NCBI GenBank assembly: GCA_013286495.1
Contig: JABDFQ010000008.1
Span: forward strand, 1 to 64,000
Reading direction: 5' to 3'
Source: Gammaproteobacteria bacterium
GTDB taxonomy: Bacteria > Pseudomonadota > Gammaproteobacteria > DSM-16500
Length of the DNA: 64,000 nucleotides
Positions 60,937 to 64,000 of the stretch are shown one piece after another; position 1 is the first letter of the stretch, and each line of letters opens with the position of its first letter. Made by a program: the position numbers and the translations under genes. Under the pieces are notes generated by a model that saw only the letters and a list, made by a program, of their open reading frames with translations, ran no database searches and was not told the DNA's origin.

Positions 60937-63426
60937 CTAAAGCATCCCCAACCGTCCAACAGCAGATTCATGTTTTTCCGTCTTCTGCATGTTTGCTTGC
61001 TGCTCAATGCCAGGTTTTTTCACTCGTGGTGCGAGGAAATAGGAAAATTCTTCCTTACCATCAGCAATCAATTCACAAATTAATTTGAATGTCTTCGAAT
61101 CTTTCATGAATGGTTCTTCCAGCAAATCGCGCGCTTTTTCCTGAATTACTGCAAATGTGATGTAGGAATTTTCCTGTATCCACACAAGAAAATCCTTCGC
61201 CTGCTTGATGTGTGGATGAATTTTCGGAAAGCTTGAATTTATATATGCTTTCAATAATAACTGAGTTAAATCCACTATATTCGCATCCGCAGATTTGTTT
61301 TTTTGCGCCTCCACCAGGTATGATTCCAGTTCATGAATACGCAAATAAACAGGGCTGTTGGATAAATCAACATATATGGAAGAAAACGTGTTAGTCCTTT
61401 CTCCATAAGCAATCAATTTGGCAATGATGTAAGGCGTTTGTTTTGTATGTTTTATGTAAACAAGATGATCCAGCGGAGTTGTGCCAATGTTATCAGAGCA
61501 AGATAACTTTGCACCATATTGAAGTAAAAGATCGACGAGAGCGAGGTTATCCCTGTCTACTGCAACATGCAATAATGTTCTGTTTGAGTCGTCGAATGAG
61601 TTCACATTGGCGCCCAAATTCAGCAGGAATTTCACCATTATCCCATTATCTTTGACAACCGCAGTATAAATGGGTTCGCGATTTTTTAATTTTATATTCA
61701 GTAAATCACGATCATCATTAATTAATTTTTCCAGCAAGTTGAAATGATGTCCCTCTACAAGACAATGGACTAATTTATTTTTATTGGCATGCCAATAAGA
61801 TGGAGAGATTTTTCCATCGGCACGCTCAATGAAATTTTTTATATATTCACGTGATTCGTAACCGGCTAATTCCAGTAACATATTCTCATCGGGAATATTT
61901 TTGACAGGCGCTGGTTGTTTGTTCTCAAAAAAATAACCCACTAATCCACTGGATTTTCGTTGCTGTTTGACAGCTTCAGTTACAGGTGCAAGGAAATAAG
62001 TAAATTCATCATGGCTGATTAAGTTCAATATTGCCTTGAGATTGGTGGAATTCTTCATCGAGTTTTTAGTCATTAATTCCGCTGCATGTGATATCACTTC
62101 CTCAAATTTGCGATTGGGTTTTTCCATCCAGTCAAGGAAGTTCTTTGCATCAATAAGCTGCGGATTATTGTTGGCGAACACTTTTGATTTTATATAAGCC
62201 TTCATCAAGGCAATCGTTAATTCCATCATGCAGGTTGGTGCTGTTGCCTGGGCTTTTTTTAGCAGGGAATATAAGTCCGAGTTAAGGAGACCCGTCGGCG
62301 CGAGCGAATACATATGGGGAATAGACGAACCATAAGCAAGAAGTTTCAAAGTAATATCAGGTTTATATTGATGTTTGTCTGCTGAAGATACTTCATCCAG
62401 CGGAGTATGATACATTTTGTTTTCAAGATGAACGCTCGCTCCATTTTTAAGTAACAGACTCACAAATTGTGTATGGAATAGAGACGCAGCTATATGTAAT
62501 GGAGTATCTCCAGTGTGCAGTGCTTTAGTATTTACATGACATCCTTGCTCGAGCAAAAACACAAGCACATCAGATTGTCCATGCATGACAGCCGTATGAA
62601 GTAAATGATAACCAGTCGTATCGTATTTGCCGTGTTCTATGATGCGGTATAGTCCACTCCAATGATCAAAAGGTTTTCTGGCATGCAATAAACTGGGATC
62701 GTGCTGGATTAATTTCTGCATCAGTAAGATATATCCATTTTCAACTGCAGAATGGATAAATGAATTCTTAATTTGTTGCCAGTAAGTATTAAAATCGATT
62801 GTTTCGTGTAACTTGAATTTTTCAATAAGCGTGTTCACATACTCGAGCGATTTTGCATCTAAAGCATAATTTTTTAATGTACCCTCATCCATGCTTATAT
62901 TAAATTGTGTCTGTTTATTCGACGACCTCAGCCAGACGCCAGTATTGCTATCAATTTTCACTCCGATCGCAGCAAGCGATTGCAGGATTTGTGCTTGCGA
63001 TAAACCAAATTTAGCCAGACGATTTAGCATTTTTAAACGTGTGCCATTAAATAAGGTACATGTTTTATTTCCTGTTTGTGCCCAGACGAGTTGCCCAATG
63101 GGTGTGCGTGGATCAAGCATTAGTAAATAATTATTTGGCGATACACCATCAACCAGTTTCAATTTATTCTTATATGCTTTAAGAATATCAATACTTGCCT
63201 GGGAAATATTATCCACTTCATACCAGTCATGATAACCAGCAAGTTGCCGCAAAAATAAATAATCGCGCACCGCAATATTTGCACCGTCGATAATGAGCTG
63301 CATCGCGCTTATAAAATGATTTCTATAGAGTGGATGATTATTCATTATTAGATTAACAAGCTGATCATCCAGATTGCGTGTTACTTCTTCACTAAGATCA
63401 TATCTCGTTCGTTGTGCAGATTGCAT
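60937..63426 (-). CDS. Large ankyrin-repeat protein with duplicated C-terminal module
   Basis: An 829-residue protein without signal peptide. Ankyrin repeats are clear at about 271-350 (GYHLLHTAVMHGQSDVLVFL, then GDTPLHIAASLFHTQFVSLL) and 580-655 (NRTLLHVAVDRDNLALVDLL). After each ankyrin block comes an unrecognised helical module of about 130 residues ending in EFTYFLAP (474-481) or EFSYFLAP (793-800). Each unit also starts alike (WQQIKNSFIHSAVENGYILL and WHANKNKLVHCLVEGHHFNL), so residues about 210-485 and 540-803 are an internal tandem duplication. GGAG precedes the ATG. Probably a secreted effector; inferred. Confidence 0.75.
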   Translation of the reverse strand: MQSAQRTRYDLSEEVTRNLDDQLVNLIMNNHPLYRNHFISAMQLIIDGANIAVRDYLFLRQLAGYHDWYEVDNISQASIDILKAYKNKLKLVDGVSPNNYLLMLDPRTPIGQLVWAQTGNKTCTLFNGTRLKMLNRLAKFGLSQAQILQSLAAIGVKIDSNTGVWLRSSNKQTQFNISMDEGTLKNYALDAKSLEYVNTLIEKFKLHETIDFNTYWQQIKNSFIHSAVENGYILLMQKLIQHDPSLLHARKPFDHWSGLYRIIEHGKYDTTGYHLLHTAVMHGQSDVLVFLLEQGCHVNTKALHTGDTPLHIAASLFHTQFVSLLLKNGASVHLENKMYHTPLDEVSSADKHQYKPDITLKLLAYGSSIPHMYSLAPTGLLNSDLYSLLKKAQATAPTCMMELTIALMKAYIKSKVFANNNPQLIDAKNFLDWMEKPNRKFEEVISHAAELMTKNSMKNSTNLKAILNLISHDEFTYFLAPVTEAVKQQRKSSGLVGYFFENKQPAPVKNIPDENMLLELAGYESREYIKNFIERADGKISPSYWHANKNKLVHCLVEGHHFNLLEKLINDDRDLLNIKLKNREPIYTAVVKDNGIMVKFLLNLGANVNSFDDSNRTLLHVAVDRDNLALVDLLLQYGAKLSCSDNIGTTPLDHLVYIKHTKQTPYIIAKLIAYGERTNTFSSIYVDLSNSPVYLRIHELESYLVEAQKNKSADANIVDLTQLLLKAYINSSFPKIHPHIKQAKDFLVWIQENSYITFAVIQEKARDLLEEPFMKDSKTFKLICELIADGKEEFSYFLAPRVKKPGIEQQANMQKTEKHESAVGRLGML

Positions 63427-63440
63427 ATTCGACTCCAGAA

Positions 63441-64000
63441 TTATAATGAGTAGCGCTTTATATCCAATGTATTGTCATTTGCAGACAGATCAATTTTTGG
63501 CGCGAGAAAACATTCGAATTCGTGAGAAGTTATCAGTAAGCAAAGTGGCAGCAGTGTTTTGGAAGGACTGGTTGTTTCTTTTTCCAGTATAGTAGCCAAT
63601 TTAAGAGCTCTACTTTGTATATCAGAAAATTTGCAATCTTTTGTTGTTTTAATCCAATCTAGAAAAGTTTGCGCTTGTTCAATGTGCTGGTGTTTGTAAG
63701 CACCCACATAAGCCAGTAGTAGTGCTTTGGTTAACTGTATGACATCAGCAGGATTGCTTTCACGTGCTATTTGTAGCAGCGGTTTGATTGCTTTGTAGCG
63801 AGCAATAAATGAGGCACTGGTTGTTGATGCATAATCTGCTGGAATATCAGCACCATAAGCAATCAATAAGGCGATAATTATATTCGCGTCGCGATCATGG
63901 CAATTTTTACTTAATACACGCATGAATGTCGTACAGTTTTGTGCATCCTTGATATTTGGATTGGCACCATGCATCAGTAAAAAACTGACAACTTTTGGCT
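63441..64000 (-). CDS. Ankyrin-repeat protein with the same module (5' part beyond window)
   Basis: The frame is open from the window edge to the stop at 63441, so the start is missing. The visible part opens with an ankyrin end, VVSFLLMHGANPNIKD, then IALLIAYGADIPADY, and the helical module found twice in the neighbour (AQTFLDWIKTTKDCKFSDIQ, then SHEFECFLAPKI). It lies 14 bases upstream of the 829-residue gene on the same strand, so the two are probably an operon and recent paralogues. At least 186 codons are in view. Confidence 0.75.
   Translation of the reverse strand, partial: PKVVSFLLMHGANPNIKDAQNCTTFMRVLSKNCHDRDANIIIALLIAYGADIPADYASTTSASFIARYKAIKPLLQIARESNPADVIQLTKALLLAYVGAYKHQHIEQAQTFLDWIKTTKDCKFSDIQSRALKLATILEKETTSPSKTLLPLCLLITSHEFECFLAPKIDLSANDNTLDIKRYSL

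Overview
The window looks like a chromosome segment of an AT-leaning gammaproteobacterium with a host-associated lifestyle. My best guess is the order Legionellales (Legionella/Coxiella/Aquicella-like). This is inferred from the mix seen here: conserved gammaproteobacterial gene neighbourhoods (suhB-trmJ-iscS, ibaG-murA, ampD-ampE, aceE-aceF-lpd, prfB-lysS) lie beside families of large ankyrin-repeat and F-box-like proteins and unrecognised low-complexity proteins of the kind known as secreted effectors. No rRNA, tRNA or CRISPR array was seen.

Layout. 0-4.3 kb: a cut-off gene, a zeta-toxin-like kinase with a small partner, an OsmC protein, suhB, trmJ and an IscS-like desulfurase whose last residues are encoded by a palindromic repeat. 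4.3-10.1 kb: three tandem paralogues with an F-box-like N terminus and ankyrin repeats. 10.1-17 kb: an ArnT-like glycosyltransferase carrying a repeat element in frame, a YbaK-like protein, archease, an AAA ATPase, an amine oxidase and EttA. 17-19.8 kb: two unrecognised proteins, possible effectors. 19.8-25.7 kb: a putA / antiporter / cation-efflux operon and RNase T. 25.7-27 kb: a nest of palindromic repeats around a DUF559 nuclease, with copied tails of both flanking genes. 27-30.2 kb: peroxiredoxin and part of an L-Ara4N (arn) lipid A pathway. 30.2-36.4 kb: AbiE and VapBC toxin-antitoxin loci, murA, ibaG, ampDE. 36.4-40.3 kb: small secreted paralogues and a pair of large unrecognised paralogues. 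40.4-45.8 kb: the pyruvate dehydrogenase operon. 45.9-50.7 kb: a compact regulator/transporter/oxidase cassette. 50.7-56 kb: decayed genes, an RloA/RloB pair, a secreted DTGS-motif protein and an orphan antitoxin. 56-60.9 kb: a lipoprotein, rimI, a BI-1 family protein, prfB with its programmed frameshift, lysS and a pseudopilin. 60.9-64 kb: two ankyrin proteins sharing an unrecognised C-terminal module; the second runs off the window.

Common threads. Envelope and peptidoglycan genes (arn, ampDE, murA), stress genes (OsmC, peroxiredoxin) and central metabolism (PDH, PutA) form the stable backbone. Between them sit toxin-antitoxin and anti-phage-like loci and expanding effector-like families. 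Short palindromic repeats of two families have spread through intergenic DNA and twice into coding sequence. The most unusual items are the DUF559/repeat nest, the in-frame repeat in the glycosyltransferase, the repeat-made IscS tail, the F-box/ankyrin trio and the triplicated module in the right-edge ankyrin proteins.
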